Program-made: the position numbers and the translations under genes
In this document: positions 51,163 through 59,677 of the stretch, one piece after another
Layout of the letters: every line of letters starts with the position of its first letter
Numbering within the stretch: position 1 is the first letter of the stretch
Assembly: GCF_900101545.1 (NCBI RefSeq)
Contig: NZ_FMZU01000020.1
Span: 90,357 to 154,356, forward strand
DNA from: Variovorax sp. CF079
GTDB lineage: Bacteria > Pseudomonadota > Gammaproteobacteria > Burkholderiales > Burkholderiaceae_C
DNA length: 64,000 nt
Direction of reading: 5' to 3'
The notes under the pieces: model-generated
The model's database searches: none
What the model saw: the letters and a program-made list of their open reading frames with translations, nothing else
What the model was told of the DNA's origin: nothing

Positions 51163-52140
51163 CTACTCCAGCGTCACGTTGGCCTTCTTCACGAGCGCAG
51201 CGTACCTGTCGGCCTCGCTGCGGAAGTACTTCGCGGCCTCTTCCGGCGTGCTCGGCTTGATGATGTTGCCCTGCTTGGCCATCGCCTCCTGCACCTCGGC
51301 GCTGGAGAATGCGGCCACCACCGCATCGTGCGCGCGCTTCACTTCCGCCGCCGGCAGCTTGGCCGGTCCGATCAGCGCGAACCAGCCTTCGACGCTGTAG
51401 TTGGGCAGCCCCTGCTCGGCAATCGTCGGGATGTCGGGCGCGGCCGGCGAGCGCGCGGGCCCGCACAGGCCGATCGCGCGCAAGGCGCCGCTCTTGATGT
51501 GCTGCTGCACCGCCGGCAGCGCGACCACGCCGATCTCGACCTGGCCCGCGATCATGTCGGTCACCATCGGGCCGGTGCCCTTGTAGGGGATGTGACGCGC
51601 CTTGACGCCGGCCTCGTCCATGAACATCTCGCCGGCCAGGTGAATGATGGTGCCGTTGCCCGAGGACGCGTAGTTGTAGCCGTCGGGCTTGGCCTTGAGC
51701 AGCGCGACCAGTTCCCTCACGTTCTTCGCCGGCACCTTCGGGTTCACCAGCAGCACCAGCGGCGTCGCGCCGACCACGCTGATGGGCGTGATGTCGTTGA
51801 TGGCGTCGAAGGGCATCTTCTTGTAGACGCTCGGGTTGATCACGTGGTTGTTCGACACCATGCCGAGCGTCTGGCCATCGGGCACGGCCTTGACGACGAC
51901 CGAGGCGCCGGTGATGCCGCCGGCGCCCGGCAGGTTCTCGATCACCACCGGCTGGCCGAAGGCCTTGCCGAGCGCCGGTGCGGCGGCGCGCGCAATGGTG
52001 TCCACGCCCGAGCCGGCGCTGATCGGCAGGATGATGCGCACCGGCTTGTCGGCGCCTTGGGCGAATGCGGGAAGCGCCGCGGCCGCCAGCGCGGAAGCGC
52101 CAAGGCCGAGCACCGTGCGGCGCGAAAGGGTGGGGTTCAT
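51163..52140 (-). CDS. Bug-family periplasmic solute-binding protein (TctC type)
   Basis: Bug proteins bind carboxylates or other small acids in the periplasm and are hugely expanded in betaproteobacteria. The 325-residue protein has a twin-arginine-like signal (SRRTVLGLGASALAAAALPA) and the family motifs ISAGSGVDTIARAAAPALG, IENLPGAGGITG and YASSGNGTIIHLAGEMF. No TctAB membrane genes are nearby, as is usual for orphan Bug genes. It follows the CaiB and lyase genes on the same strand and may bind their substrate. Confidence 0.9.
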   Translation of the reverse strand: MNPTLSRRTVLGLGASALAAAALPAFAQGADKPVRIILPISAGSGVDTIARAAAPALGKAFGQPVVIENLPGAGGITGASVVVKAVPDGQTLGMVSNNHVINPSVYKKMPFDAINDITPISVVGATPLVLLVNPKVPAKNVRELVALLKAKPDGYNYASSGNGTIIHLAGEMFMDEAGVKARHIPYKGTGPMVTDMIAGQVEIGVVALPAVQQHIKSGALRAIGLCGPARSPAAPDIPTIAEQGLPNYSVEGWFALIGPAKLPAAEVKRAHDAVVAAFSSAEVQEAMAKQGNIIKPSTPEEAAKYFRSEADRYAALVKKANVTLE

Positions 52141-52170
52141 CTTTTGTCTCCTTGGTCTCGAAAACTTATG

Positions 52171-53325
52171 TCAGGCAGCTTCGCGTGCCGCCAGTTGCGA
52201 CAGCACCTCCTCAGTGTGCTCGCCCACGCGCGCCAGCGCTTGCCGCACGCCGGGGCGCCGGCCGCCCATCAGCAGCGGCAGCAACACCACCTCGGTCATG
52301 CCGCCATCGTCGCACTCCATCGGCACCAGGCCGCCGCTGGCCTTGAGGTGCGGATCGTCCATCAGCTGGTCGGGCCGCACGATCGGCGCGTAGGGAATGC
52401 CGGCTTCCTCGAGCTTGGGTGCCAGTTCCTCGACGCGATGCCGCGCGAGGATCTCGCCCAGCCGCTTCAGGAGCGCTGGCCGCACCGCGACGCGCAACGC
52501 GTTGTTGGCCAGTGCCGGATCTTGCGCCAGTTCAGGCGCATCGATCACGCGGCACAAGGTCAGGAACTGCTTGTCGCTCACCGCGCCGATGAAGAGCTGC
52601 TCGCCTTCGGCCAGCGTGAAGACGTCATAGACGCTCCAGGCCGACACGCGCGAGGGCATCGGCGGCGGCGGCTCGCCGGTCATCGCGAACTGCTGCATGT
52701 GCTGCGAGGAGAGGAACACGCAGTTCTCGAACAGGGCGCTCTGCACCTCCTGCCCCCTGCCGGTGCGCTCGCGCTCGCGCAGCGCGGCCAGCACGCCGAT
52801 CGCGCCGAACATGCCGCCCATGATGTCGTTGACCGAGGTGCCGGCGCGCAGCGGCCGGCCTTCGGGGCCGGTCATGTAGGAGAGCCCGCCCATCATCTGC
52901 ACCACCTCGTCGAGCGCCAGGCGGTTCTCGTAAGGCCCGGGCAGGAAGCCCTTGTGCGTGACGTAGATCAGGCGCGGGCATTTCGCCGAGAGCGTCTGGT
53001 AGTCCAGGCCGAGCTTGCTCATCAGCCCCGGGCGGAAGTTCTCCAGCACCACGTCGCATTGGCCGATCAGCTCGGTTGCGGTCGCCCGGCCTTCTTCCGT
53101 CGTGATGTCGAGCACCACGCTCTTCTTGTTGCGATTGAAGGAGCGGAAGAAGCCGATGCCCAGACCCGGCAGCTTGCGCGTCTTGTCGCCGCCGGGTGGC
53201 TCGATCTTGATCACCTCGGCGCCGAGGTCGGCCAGGATCATGCCGCAGGTCGGGCCCATCACCATGTGCGTGAACTCGACGACGCGGACGCCGGCGAGCG
53301 GGAGCTTGTTGTCTTCAGCGTTCAT
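52171..53325 (-). CDS. CaiB/BaiF-family (class III) CoA-transferase
   Basis: Class III CoA-transferases move CoA between organic acids through an aspartyl-CoA intermediate. The 384-residue protein shows LAGVRVVEFTHMVMGPTCGM, DLGAEVIKIEPPGGDKTRKL, NRNKKSVVLDI and LENFRPGLMSKLGLDY; the likely catalytic aspartate is in RLALDEVVQMMGGL. ATG 53325 was chosen over an upstream run that is a shadow of the lyase gene. It is 13 bp from the HMG-CoA-lyase-like gene, which suggests that it supplies the CoA ester to that enzyme. Confidence 0.88.
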   Translation of the reverse strand: MNAEDNKLPLAGVRVVEFTHMVMGPTCGMILADLGAEVIKIEPPGGDKTRKLPGLGIGFFRSFNRNKKSVVLDITTEEGRATATELIGQCDVVLENFRPGLMSKLGLDYQTLSAKCPRLIYVTHKGFLPGPYENRLALDEVVQMMGGLSYMTGPEGRPLRAGTSVNDIMGGMFGAIGVLAALRERERTGRGQEVQSALFENCVFLSSQHMQQFAMTGEPPPPMPSRVSAWSVYDVFTLAEGEQLFIGAVSDKQFLTLCRVIDAPELAQDPALANNALRVAVRPALLKRLGEILARHRVEELAPKLEEAGIPYAPIVRPDQLMDDPHLKASGGLVPMECDDGGMTEVVLLPLLMGGRRPGVRQALARVGEHTEEVLSQLAAREAA

Positions 53326-53338
53326 GAGGGGCTTTCGG

Positions 53339-54289
53339 TCAGGCGAGCGCGGTTTCGGTGGCAAAGGTCTTGGGCAGGCCGGCGCGCCAGAGCGTGCCGT
53401 GCAGCGTCTCGCCGCCGAGCCACTCGGCCACGCGCTGGCGCAGCGCGAGCAGCTCGTCGATGTCGACCCCGGTGGCGATGCCCATGCTGCCCAGCATGTA
53501 GGCCAGGTCCTCGGTCGAAACATTGCCGCTGGCGCCCGGCGCATGCGGGCAGCCGCCGATGCCGGCCAGGCAGGCATCGAAGCGCGCGACGCCGACTTCG
53601 AGCGCCGCATAGACGTTGGCCAGGCCCAGGCCGCGCGTGTCGTGGAAGTGGCCGCACCAGAAGCGATCGCCCGCGATCTTCAAGGCCTCCTCGAACAGCT
53701 CGCGCACCATGGCCGGATCGGCATAGCCGACCGTGTCGGCCAGGCTCACGCGGTCGGCCCCGGCATCGAGCAGGGCCTGCATGAGGCGCAGCACCTCGCG
53801 CTTCTCGACCAGGCCCTGGATCGTGCAGCCGAAGGCCGTGCCTACGCCGCCTTCGATCAGCGTCTTCGAGCCGGCCGCGTCGCGCGCCGCGCGGATGCGG
53901 GCCACTTCCGCCACCACTTCGTCGGGCGTCTTGCGCAGGTTGGCAAGGCTGTGGGCATGGCTGGCCGACAGCGGCACGATCATCAGGTCGGCCTGGCCGG
54001 CAATGGCGCCCTCGGCGCCGCGCAGGTTGGGCACCAGCACCGAGACGAAGAGGCCCGGCAGCGTCTTCGCGAACGCGAGCAGTTCGGCCGTGTCGGCCAG
54101 TTGCGGCAGGAGCCTCGCCGGCACGAAGGAGCCGACCTCGATCTCGCGCTGGCCGGCGGCATGCGCCGCGCGGATCCATTCGCGCTTGTGCTCGGTGGGA
54201 AGGATGGTCGCGATGCTCTGCAGGCCGTCGCGCAGGCCGACTTCGCGAATGACGGCGGCGCGCGGCAGCCGCGGGTTGGGCATTGGCAT
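53339..54289 (-). CDS. Hydroxymethylglutaryl-CoA lyase family enzyme
   Basis: HMG-CoA lyase splits 3-hydroxy-3-methylglutaryl-CoA into acetyl-CoA and acetoacetate. The 316-residue TIM-barrel protein has the family motifs REVGLRDGLQSI (R and metal D), SFVPARLLPQLAD, GHFHDTRGLGLAN (metal His pair) and the active-site cysteine loop GIGGCPHAPGASGNVSTED. Related lyases act on other 3-hydroxyacyl-CoA esters such as citramalyl-CoA, so the substrate is not certain. ATG 54289 (MPMPNPRLP). It is divergent from the LysR gene at 54408. Confidence 0.87.
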   Translation of the reverse strand: MPMPNPRLPRAAVIREVGLRDGLQSIATILPTEHKREWIRAAHAAGQREIEVGSFVPARLLPQLADTAELLAFAKTLPGLFVSVLVPNLRGAEGAIAGQADLMIVPLSASHAHSLANLRKTPDEVVAEVARIRAARDAAGSKTLIEGGVGTAFGCTIQGLVEKREVLRLMQALLDAGADRVSLADTVGYADPAMVRELFEEALKIAGDRFWCGHFHDTRGLGLANVYAALEVGVARFDACLAGIGGCPHAPGASGNVSTEDLAYMLGSMGIATGVDIDELLALRQRVAEWLGGETLHGTLWRAGLPKTFATETALA

Positions 54290-54407
54290 GAGTTCTTGTC
54301 TCCAGGCGCATCGGCAGGGGCGCCGATGTGATGCGTGGACTTTAGACATTCCGTATTGCTTGCAAAAGCGGTAATCTGGAACGCCCAACATTCCGAACTG
54401 GAACTTC

Positions 54408-55331
54408 ATGCGCGACCTGGACCTCACCAGCCTGCGCCTCTTCGTCGCGGTCTGCGAAACCCGCAACATCGCCCGCGCCGGCGAGCAGCAGCACATCGTG
54501 GCCTCGGCGATCAGCAAGCGCCTGGCGCAGCTCGAAGACGTCGTGGGCGAGACGCTCTTCGAGCGCCGCCGCCGCGGCGTGACGCCGACCGCCGCCGGCG
54601 AGATCCTGCTGGAACACGCGCGTGCCATGCTCGCGAGCGCCGACCGGGTGGCCCGCGACATGGCCGACCATGGCCGCGGCGTGAAGGGACAGGTGCGCCT
54701 GCTGGCCAGCATGTCCTCGATCGCCGAGTTCCTGCCCGACGACATCGCGGACTTCCTGCGGACGCCGGCGCACCACGACATCCGCGTCGACATCGAAGAA
54801 GCCTTGAGCCGCGACTTGGTGCGCGCGTTGCGCGAAGGCTCGGCGCCGGTGGGCGTGTGCTGGGATGCGGCGGATCTCGAAGGGCTGCAGGCCTGGCCCT
54901 ACCGGCGCGACCGGCTGGCCATCGTTGCGCATCCTTCGCACGCCATCGCGCGCCGGCGGCGCTGCAGCTTCGAAGAGACGCTGGCGTTCGATCACGTGGG
55001 CCTGCCCGCCTCCACCGCGGTCCACACCATGCTGGCGCGGGCGGCCGCGATCATCGGCCGGCCGCTCAGCTACCGCGCGGCGGTGTCGACCTTCGACGCG
55101 GCGCTGCGCTGCGTGCGCGCGAACCTCGGCATCGCCGTGGTGCCGCGCGAGGTGATCGATCCGCTCGCGGCCAGCTTCGGCCTGCGCGTGGTGCCGCTCT
55201 CCGACGCCTGGGCCGAGCGCCGCTTCGCGATCTGCTTTCGCAGCGAGGCCAACCTGTCGCCCGCCGCCAAGCTGCTGGTTGCGCATCTGCGCGGCCGCGC
55301 CGCGGCGTCTGCGCTCAACGCTTCTTCCTGA
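54408..55331 (+). CDS. LysR-family transcriptional regulator
   Basis: This 307-residue LysR regulator has an N-terminal winged helix (LTSLRLFVAVCETRNIARAG, VASAISKRLAQLEDVVGETL) and a LysR substrate-binding domain. It is divergent from the lyase, CoA-transferase and Bug genes, so it most likely controls them. The 118-bp intergenic region holds two ATTCCG copies (54348-54353 and 54390-54395), which may be part of its site. Its 3' end overlaps the convergent LysR gene by 17 bp. Confidence 0.87.
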   Translation: MRDLDLTSLRLFVAVCETRNIARAGEQQHIVASAISKRLAQLEDVVGETLFERRRRGVTPTAAGEILLEHARAMLASADRVARDMADHGRGVKGQVRLLASMSSIAEFLPDDIADFLRTPAHHDIRVDIEEALSRDLVRALREGSAPVGVCWDAADLEGLQAWPYRRDRLAIVAHPSHAIARRRRCSFEETLAFDHVGLPASTAVHTMLARAAAIIGRPLSYRAAVSTFDAALRCVRANLGIAVVPREVIDPLAASFGLRVVPLSDAWAERRFAICFRSEANLSPAAKLLVAHLRGRAAASALNASS

Positions 55332-56244
55332 GCGTCGCGGCTGCGGCCGGCGGCCAGTAGCGCGCGTCGGCAAAGCGCGCCGCCAGAAAGTCGAGCATCG
55401 CGCGCAGCGCGGCCGGCATCTGGCGGCGTGAGCTGTAGACGCCGTAGACCCCCATCGTCTGGGGCCGCCAGTCGGGCAGGAGCGCGACCAGCCGGCCGCT
55501 TGCGATCAGCGGCGCGGCCGAGTACTCCGGCTGCATCGCGATGCCCGCGCCTTCGAGCACCGCCGTCAGCAGCACCGACGATTCGTTGGCGCTGAGATTG
55601 CCGCCCACCGGCACCGCGATCTGCCGGCCCTTGTGCTCGAGCTGCCACAGGCTCTTGCCGAAGTACGAATAGGTCAGGCAGTTGTGAAGGGCAAGCTCCT
55701 GCGGCGCGCGCGGCGTGCCGTGCTCGGCAAGGTAGGCCGGCGTCGCGCACACCACCGAGCCGCAGCTTCCCAGCGGCCGCGCGATCAGGTTGGGATCGAG
55801 GTCGTTCGTGATGCGGATCGCGAGGTCGATGCGCTCTTCCACCAGGTTGACGGTGCGGTCGCTGATGTGCAGGTCGATGGCGGTTTGCGGATGGCGGCGC
55901 AGGAAGTCCGCCACGGCCGCGGCCAGCACGTCCTGCGCGATCGACTGGGCGCAGGTCAGGCGCAGCAGGCCTTGCGGCACATCGGCCTGCGCATCCACGG
56001 CAACCTGCATCTGCTCGGCGACCTCGAGCATCTGCCGGCAACGCGACAGGGTCTGCTCGCCTGCGGAAGTGAGGCTGATCCGCCGCGTCGTGCGATGCAG
56101 AAGGCGCGCGCCAGCCCATGTTTCCATGTGCGCGAGGTAGCGCGTGACCATGGCGCGCGACATGTCGAGCGCCTCGGCCGTGGCCGTCATGCTGGCGCGC
56201 TCGGCGACGTTCACAAACACTTTGGCGGCGGTGATGCGGTCCAT
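55315..56244 (-). CDS. LysR-family transcriptional regulator
   Basis: This 309-residue LysR regulator has the winged helix (ITAAKVFVNVAERASMTATA, MSRAMVTRYLAHMETWAGAR, LLHRTTRRISLT) and a substrate-binding domain (VVCATPAYLAEHGTPRAPQE). It resembles the CrgA/DmlR-type group that often acts next to oxidoreductase genes. It is divergent from the MBL-fold gene at 56345, with 100 bp between them, so it may regulate that gene. It overlaps the other LysR gene tail to tail. Confidence 0.87.
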   Translation of the reverse strand: MDRITAAKVFVNVAERASMTATAEALDMSRAMVTRYLAHMETWAGARLLHRTTRRISLTSAGEQTLSRCRQMLEVAEQMQVAVDAQADVPQGLLRLTCAQSIAQDVLAAAVADFLRRHPQTAIDLHISDRTVNLVEERIDLAIRITNDLDPNLIARPLGSCGSVVCATPAYLAEHGTPRAPQELALHNCLTYSYFGKSLWQLEHKGRQIAVPVGGNLSANESSVLLTAVLEGAGIAMQPEYSAAPLIASGRLVALLPDWRPQTMGVYGVYSSRRQMPAALRAMLDFLAARFADARYWPPAAAATLRKKR

Positions 56245-56344
56245 GATTTGATCGATTCAAGCAACAAATATTTGCATCGTATGCGGTTTTTTGATCGGAT
56301 TGAGAAACATAAGATTCCGTCCATTCCCACCCATCAGGCGCCAC

Positions 56345-57235
56345 ATGATTCGCAGAACCCTCCTCGCCGCAGGCATGGCCTCGCTCGCAGCCGTTCACAC
56401 CCTGCCGGCCTCGGCCGCCGAAGCTGCATTGCAGCTCGAGGTCTACAACCCGGGCGACAAGGCCATCTTCCCGGTGTCCTCGGAAATCGTGAGCGGCCGC
56501 AACGAGGCCGTGCTGATCGACGCGCAGTTCCAGCGCAACGACGCCGAAGCCCTGGTGCAGAAGATCAAGGCCACGGGCAAGAAGCTCCGCACCGTCTACA
56601 TCAGCCACAGCGACCCCGACTTCTACTTCGGCCTGGACGTGATCAAGGCCGCCTTTCCCGACGCGAAGATCGTGGCCACGCCGCAAACGGTGGCGGCGAT
56701 CAAGGCCTCGATGGACGGCAAGCTCGCGTACTGGACGCCGATCCTCAAGGACAACGCGCCCAAGGCGCTGGTGCTGCCCGAGCCGCTGGAAGGCGACACC
56801 ATCCTGCTCGAAGGCCGCAAGCTCGAAGTGAAGGGCCTCCAGGGCCCGAGCCCGGCGCGCAGCTATGTCTGGATTCCTTCGCAGAAGACCGTGGCCGGCG
56901 GCGTGCCCGTGTTCCACAACACCCATGTGTGGGTGGCCGACACGCAGACGCCGGCCGCGCGCCAGGCCTGGCGCAAGACGCTCGACAGCATTGCAGCGCT
57001 CAAGCCCGTGACCGTGGTGCCGGGCCACTACCTGGGCGATGCGCCGAAGGGGCTGCAGGCCGTGAAGTTCACCGCCGGCTACCTGGAGACCTTCGAGCGC
57101 GAAGCCGCGAAGGCCAAGGATTCGGCAGAGCTCATCGCCGCCATGAAGAAGCACTACCCCGGCCTGGGTCAGCAGTCGTCGCTCGAGCTGAGCGCCAAGG
57201 TCATCAAGGGCGAGATGAAGTGGCCGGCGCAATGA
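56345..57235 (+). CDS. Exported metallo-beta-lactamase-fold protein with altered metal motif
   Basis: The 296-residue protein has a signal peptide (RRTLLAAGMASLAAVHTLPA, ending ASA) and an MBL-fold core. The classic metal motif HxHxDH reads SHSDPDFYFG here: H88 is kept, the second His is D90 and the last His is F93. Later metal-site histidines may be in FHNTHVWV and VVPGHYLGD. The function is unknown; it could still bind metal, with a different ligand set. It is divergent from the LysR gene and may be co-expressed with the DsbA-like and NAD(P)-binding genes downstream. Confidence 0.82.
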   Translation: MIRRTLLAAGMASLAAVHTLPASAAEAALQLEVYNPGDKAIFPVSSEIVSGRNEAVLIDAQFQRNDAEALVQKIKATGKKLRTVYISHSDPDFYFGLDVIKAAFPDAKIVATPQTVAAIKASMDGKLAYWTPILKDNAPKALVLPEPLEGDTILLEGRKLEVKGLQGPSPARSYVWIPSQKTVAGGVPVFHNTHVWVADTQTPAARQAWRKTLDSIAALKPVTVVPGHYLGDAPKGLQAVKFTAGYLETFEREAAKAKDSAELIAAMKKHYPGLGQQSSLELSAKVIKGEMKWPAQ

Positions 57236-57290
57236 GCCGCCGGGCCGTTCCCAAGGCGAATACCGTAGCGCGCAGCGCGGAGGTTGTTCA

Positions 57291-57947
57291 ATGAGCGACA
57301 GCCCCATCCTGCACTACCTGTTCGACCCGCTGTGCGGCTGGTGCTACGCGGCCGCGCCGCTGGTCCAGGCGGCACGCACGGTGCCGGGCCTCGCGATCGC
57401 GCTGCACGGCGGCGGCATGATGACCGGCGCCAACCGCCGGCCGATCACGCCCCAGTGGCGCGACTACGTGATGCCGCACGACCGGCGCATCGCGCAACTC
57501 ACGGGCCAGCCCTTCGGCGAGGCCTACTTCGAAGGCCTGCTGCGCGACACCACGGCGGTGATGGATTCCGAACCGCCGACCACAGCCATCCTCGCGGCCG
57601 AAGCGCTCGGCGGCCGCGGGCTCGATCTGCTCCAGCGCCTGCAGCGTGCCCACTACGTCGAGGGGCGCCGCATCGCCGACACGGCGGTGCTGCATGAACT
57701 CGCGATCGACATCGGGCTCGACGGCGACGCGTTTGCGGCCCTGTTCGCACAACAGGCGAGCGAAGGCACCCGGCAACACATCGCCGACAGCCGTGCGCTG
57801 CTGGCACGCGTCGCCGGCGGCGGCTTTCCGACCTTCGCGTTGGCGCGCGGCGACGGCCGCCTCGAACGCATCGACGCCAGCGCGTGGCTGGGCCGGCCCG
57901 AGGCCTGGCGAGAGCAGCTGGCGCAGATGACGCAGCAAGCAGCCTGA
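57291..57947 (+). CDS. DsbA-family thioredoxin-fold oxidoreductase (FrnE-like)
   Basis: The 218-residue protein has the CGWC active site (C15, C18 in LFDPLCGWCYAAAP) and the long helical insertion of FrnE/DsbA-type proteins. GGGFPTFALARG carries the cis-proline region. No signal peptide is visible, so it is a cytoplasmic thiol oxidoreductase or isomerase. It stands between the MBL-fold gene and the NAD(P)-binding gene. Confidence 0.85.
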   Translation: MSDSPILHYLFDPLCGWCYAAAPLVQAARTVPGLAIALHGGGMMTGANRRPITPQWRDYVMPHDRRIAQLTGQPFGEAYFEGLLRDTTAVMDSEPPTTAILAAEALGGRGLDLLQRLQRAHYVEGRRIADTAVLHELAIDIGLDGDAFAALFAQQASEGTRQHIADSRALLARVAGGGFPTFALARGDGRLERIDASAWLGRPEAWREQLAQMTQQAA

Positions 57948-57989
57948 GCCCTCGACTTTTTCCGTTTTCGTTCAACCAGGAGTCATTTC

Positions 57990-58607
57990 ATGAGCAACAT
58001 CGCCATCCTCGGCATCACGGGCCGCGCCGGCTCGCGCATCGCTACCGAACTGCTGCAACGCGACCACACCGTCACCGGCATCGCGCGCAACACCGCGAAG
58101 GCCGAAGCCAAAGCGGGCCTCAGCCTCCAGCAGGCCGACGCCACGCAGCTCGACGCGCTGGTGCCGCTGCTGCGCGGCCACGACGCCGTGATCAGCTCAA
58201 CCCACTTTGCGGGCGGCATCGATGCAGCAAGCGCCATCGCTGCCGCGAAGAAGGCCGGCGTGCCGCGCCTGCTGGTGGTCGGCGGCGCCGGCAGCCTCGA
58301 AGTAGCGCCCGGCAAGGCGCTGGTGGACACGCCCGAATTTCCCGCCATCTACAAGACGGAAGCGCTGGCGGGCCGTGCGTTTCTCGAGGCACTGCGCGCC
58401 GAAAAGGAGCTGGACTGGACCTTCATCTCGCCCTCCGCGTTCTTCGAGCCCGGCGAGCGCACCGGCAGCTACCGCCTCGGCGTCAACCAGTTGCTGGCCG
58501 ACGCCAACGGCAAGAGCTGGATCTCGATGGAGGACTACGCGATCGCGATGGCCGACGAGATCGAAAATCCGGAGCATCCGCATCAGCGGTTCACCGTGGG
58601 GTATTGA
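57990..58607 (+). CDS. NAD(P)-binding protein, NmrA/YwnB-like atypical SDR
   Basis: The 205-residue Rossmann protein starts MSNIAILGITGRAGSRIATE with a glycine motif of the atypical SDR kind, and has VVGGAGSLEVAPG and the C-terminal SWISMEDYAIAMADEIENPE. Relatives are NAD(P)H-binding reductases of unknown substrate. It lies 42 bp after the DsbA-like gene and ends 1 bp before an 85-bp repeat. Confidence 0.83.
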   Translation: MSNIAILGITGRAGSRIATELLQRDHTVTGIARNTAKAEAKAGLSLQQADATQLDALVPLLRGHDAVISSTHFAGGIDAASAIAAAKKAGVPRLLVVGGAGSLEVAPGKALVDTPEFPAIYKTEALAGRAFLEALRAEKELDWTFISPSAFFEPGERTGSYRLGVNQLLADANGKSWISMEDYAIAMADEIENPEHPHQRFTVGY

Positions 58608-58608
58608 C

Positions 58609-58693
58609 TAACCCCCAGGCTTGCTCGCTTCGCGTAGCCGCCAACCCCCTTCCAGGGGGCGCCGCCTGCGGCCCGGCGAAGCCGGCTCCGCGG
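58609..58693. repeat. 85-bp repeat, copy 1 (inverted relative to copy 2)
   Basis: This copy begins TAACCCCCAGGCTTGC. It has an inner hairpin (AACCCCCTTCC...GGGGG) and ends GGCTCCGCGG. It is closely similar to the reverse complement of 59165-59249; the two flank the SRPBCC gene. Confidence 0.85.
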
Positions 58694-58716
58694 CGGCTCC
58701 CGATGGGAGCGCGCCG

Positions 58717-59115
58717 CTAAGCCTCCAGCGTCATCTTCATGACGCGCATGCCCTCGTCGATCATCGCGCCGATCGCGCCTGCCGCCTCGTGCGGCAGCAG
58801 ATCGGCGATCCAGACCATCCGGCTGCGCTGGTCGCCCTCGGCGAACACCTGCATCGATGCGTTGTAGTGCGTGAGCTGGCCGCCGGTCGCCGACCACGCC
58901 AGCCGGCGCGCGGCATCGTCGAGATCGACGATCGCCTCCCGCACCACCAGGCCGTTGCCGAAGGTGACGATGCGGGCCTCGCCCTTGCTCTCGAGCCGGC
59001 AGTCGGTCACGAAGCCCGGCACCAGGCGGTGGTGAATTTCGCCGATGTCGCGCACGACTTCCCAGATCTGCTCGGCGCTCGCCGCGACCTGTATTTCGCG
59101 TCGAATGGATGCCAT
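58717..59115 (-). CDS. SRPBCC-family ligand-binding protein
   Basis: The 132-residue protein has the START/Bet v1 helix-grip pattern (RREIQVAASAEQIWEVVRDI, HHRLVPGFV, MVWIADLLPHEAAGAIGAMI). Such proteins bind hydrophobic or aromatic ligands. No partner identifies the ligand. Both ends are marked by inverted 85-bp repeats, so the gene is a small unit of its own between a reductase and an NTF2-like gene. Confidence 0.83.
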   Translation of the reverse strand: MASIRREIQVAASAEQIWEVVRDIGEIHHRLVPGFVTDCRLESKGEARIVTFGNGLVVREAIVDLDDAARRLAWSATGGQLTHYNASMQVFAEGDQRSRMVWIADLLPHEAAGAIGAMIDEGMRVMKMTLEA

Positions 59116-59164
59116 GGACGTTCTCCTTTCAGTTGCATGCGAAGGATGTCTCATTCCAGAAACA

Positions 59165-59249
59165 CCGCGGAACCGGCTCCGCCGGGCCGCTGGTGTTGCC
59201 CCCGGTGAGGGGGTTGGCGGCCACACGAAGTGGGCAAGCCTGGGGGTGA
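59165..59249. repeat. 85-bp repeat, copy 2 (inverted relative to copy 1)
   Basis: This is a close reverse complement of 58609-58693, also 85 bp, with the same inner hairpin. It ends 3 bp before the stop codon of the NTF2-like gene. Confidence 0.85.
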
Positions 59250-59252
59250 GCC

Positions 59253-59651
59253 TCACCTCAGCAGTTGATCGACCAGGCGCTGGTCTTCGTCGTAGATCCA
59301 GCACTCGGCGAGCCGGCCGTCGCGCACGCTGTATCGCAGCAGCCGCTCCAGCACATGCGTCGCGCCATCGCGCTCGAACTGCTCGACCGCGACGATCACC
59401 CCGAAGTGCTCGCCCGCGAGCACGTCGCGGATGGACACAAGCCGCCGGTTCGTCTTCTCCTGCACCTGCTTGAGCAAGGCCAGGCAGGCCGCCTTGCCCT
59501 GGTGAACGCCAGCCAGCGGCCCGCCGCCGAAATAGTGGAAGACCACCTCGTCGTGGTAGCAGTCGAATATGGTCTTCAGATCGTTGGCCGCCCAGGCGTC
59601 TGCGTAGCGCCTGACAACCTCGCGCACCGCGCTTTCGGATGACGAGCTCAT
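59253..59651 (-). CDS. NTF2-like/SnoaL-family protein
   Basis: The 132-residue protein has the cone-shaped NTF2-like pattern: VRRYADAWAANDLKTIFDCY, FHYFGGGPLAGVHQGKAACL, and the C-terminal ECWIYDEDQRLVDQLLR. Proteins of this family include small isomerases, hydratases and binding proteins. No catalytic residues can be assigned. It lies 26 bp downstream of an AraC-type regulator gene on the same strand and may be controlled by it. Confidence 0.82.
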   Translation of the reverse strand: MSSSSESAVREVVRRYADAWAANDLKTIFDCYHDEVVFHYFGGGPLAGVHQGKAACLALLKQVQEKTNRRLVSIRDVLAGEHFGVIVAVEQFERDGATHVLERLLRYSVRDGRLAECWIYDEDQRLVDQLLR

Positions 59652-59677
59652 GAATCCTCCAGACGGATGAACCGATC

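Noticed and set aside
54341..54407. A LysR operator between the lyase gene and the LysR gene
   Set aside because: Two ATTCCG copies and a short GCTT/AAGC dyad are present, but no convincing T-N11-A site could be fixed, so no feature is listed.
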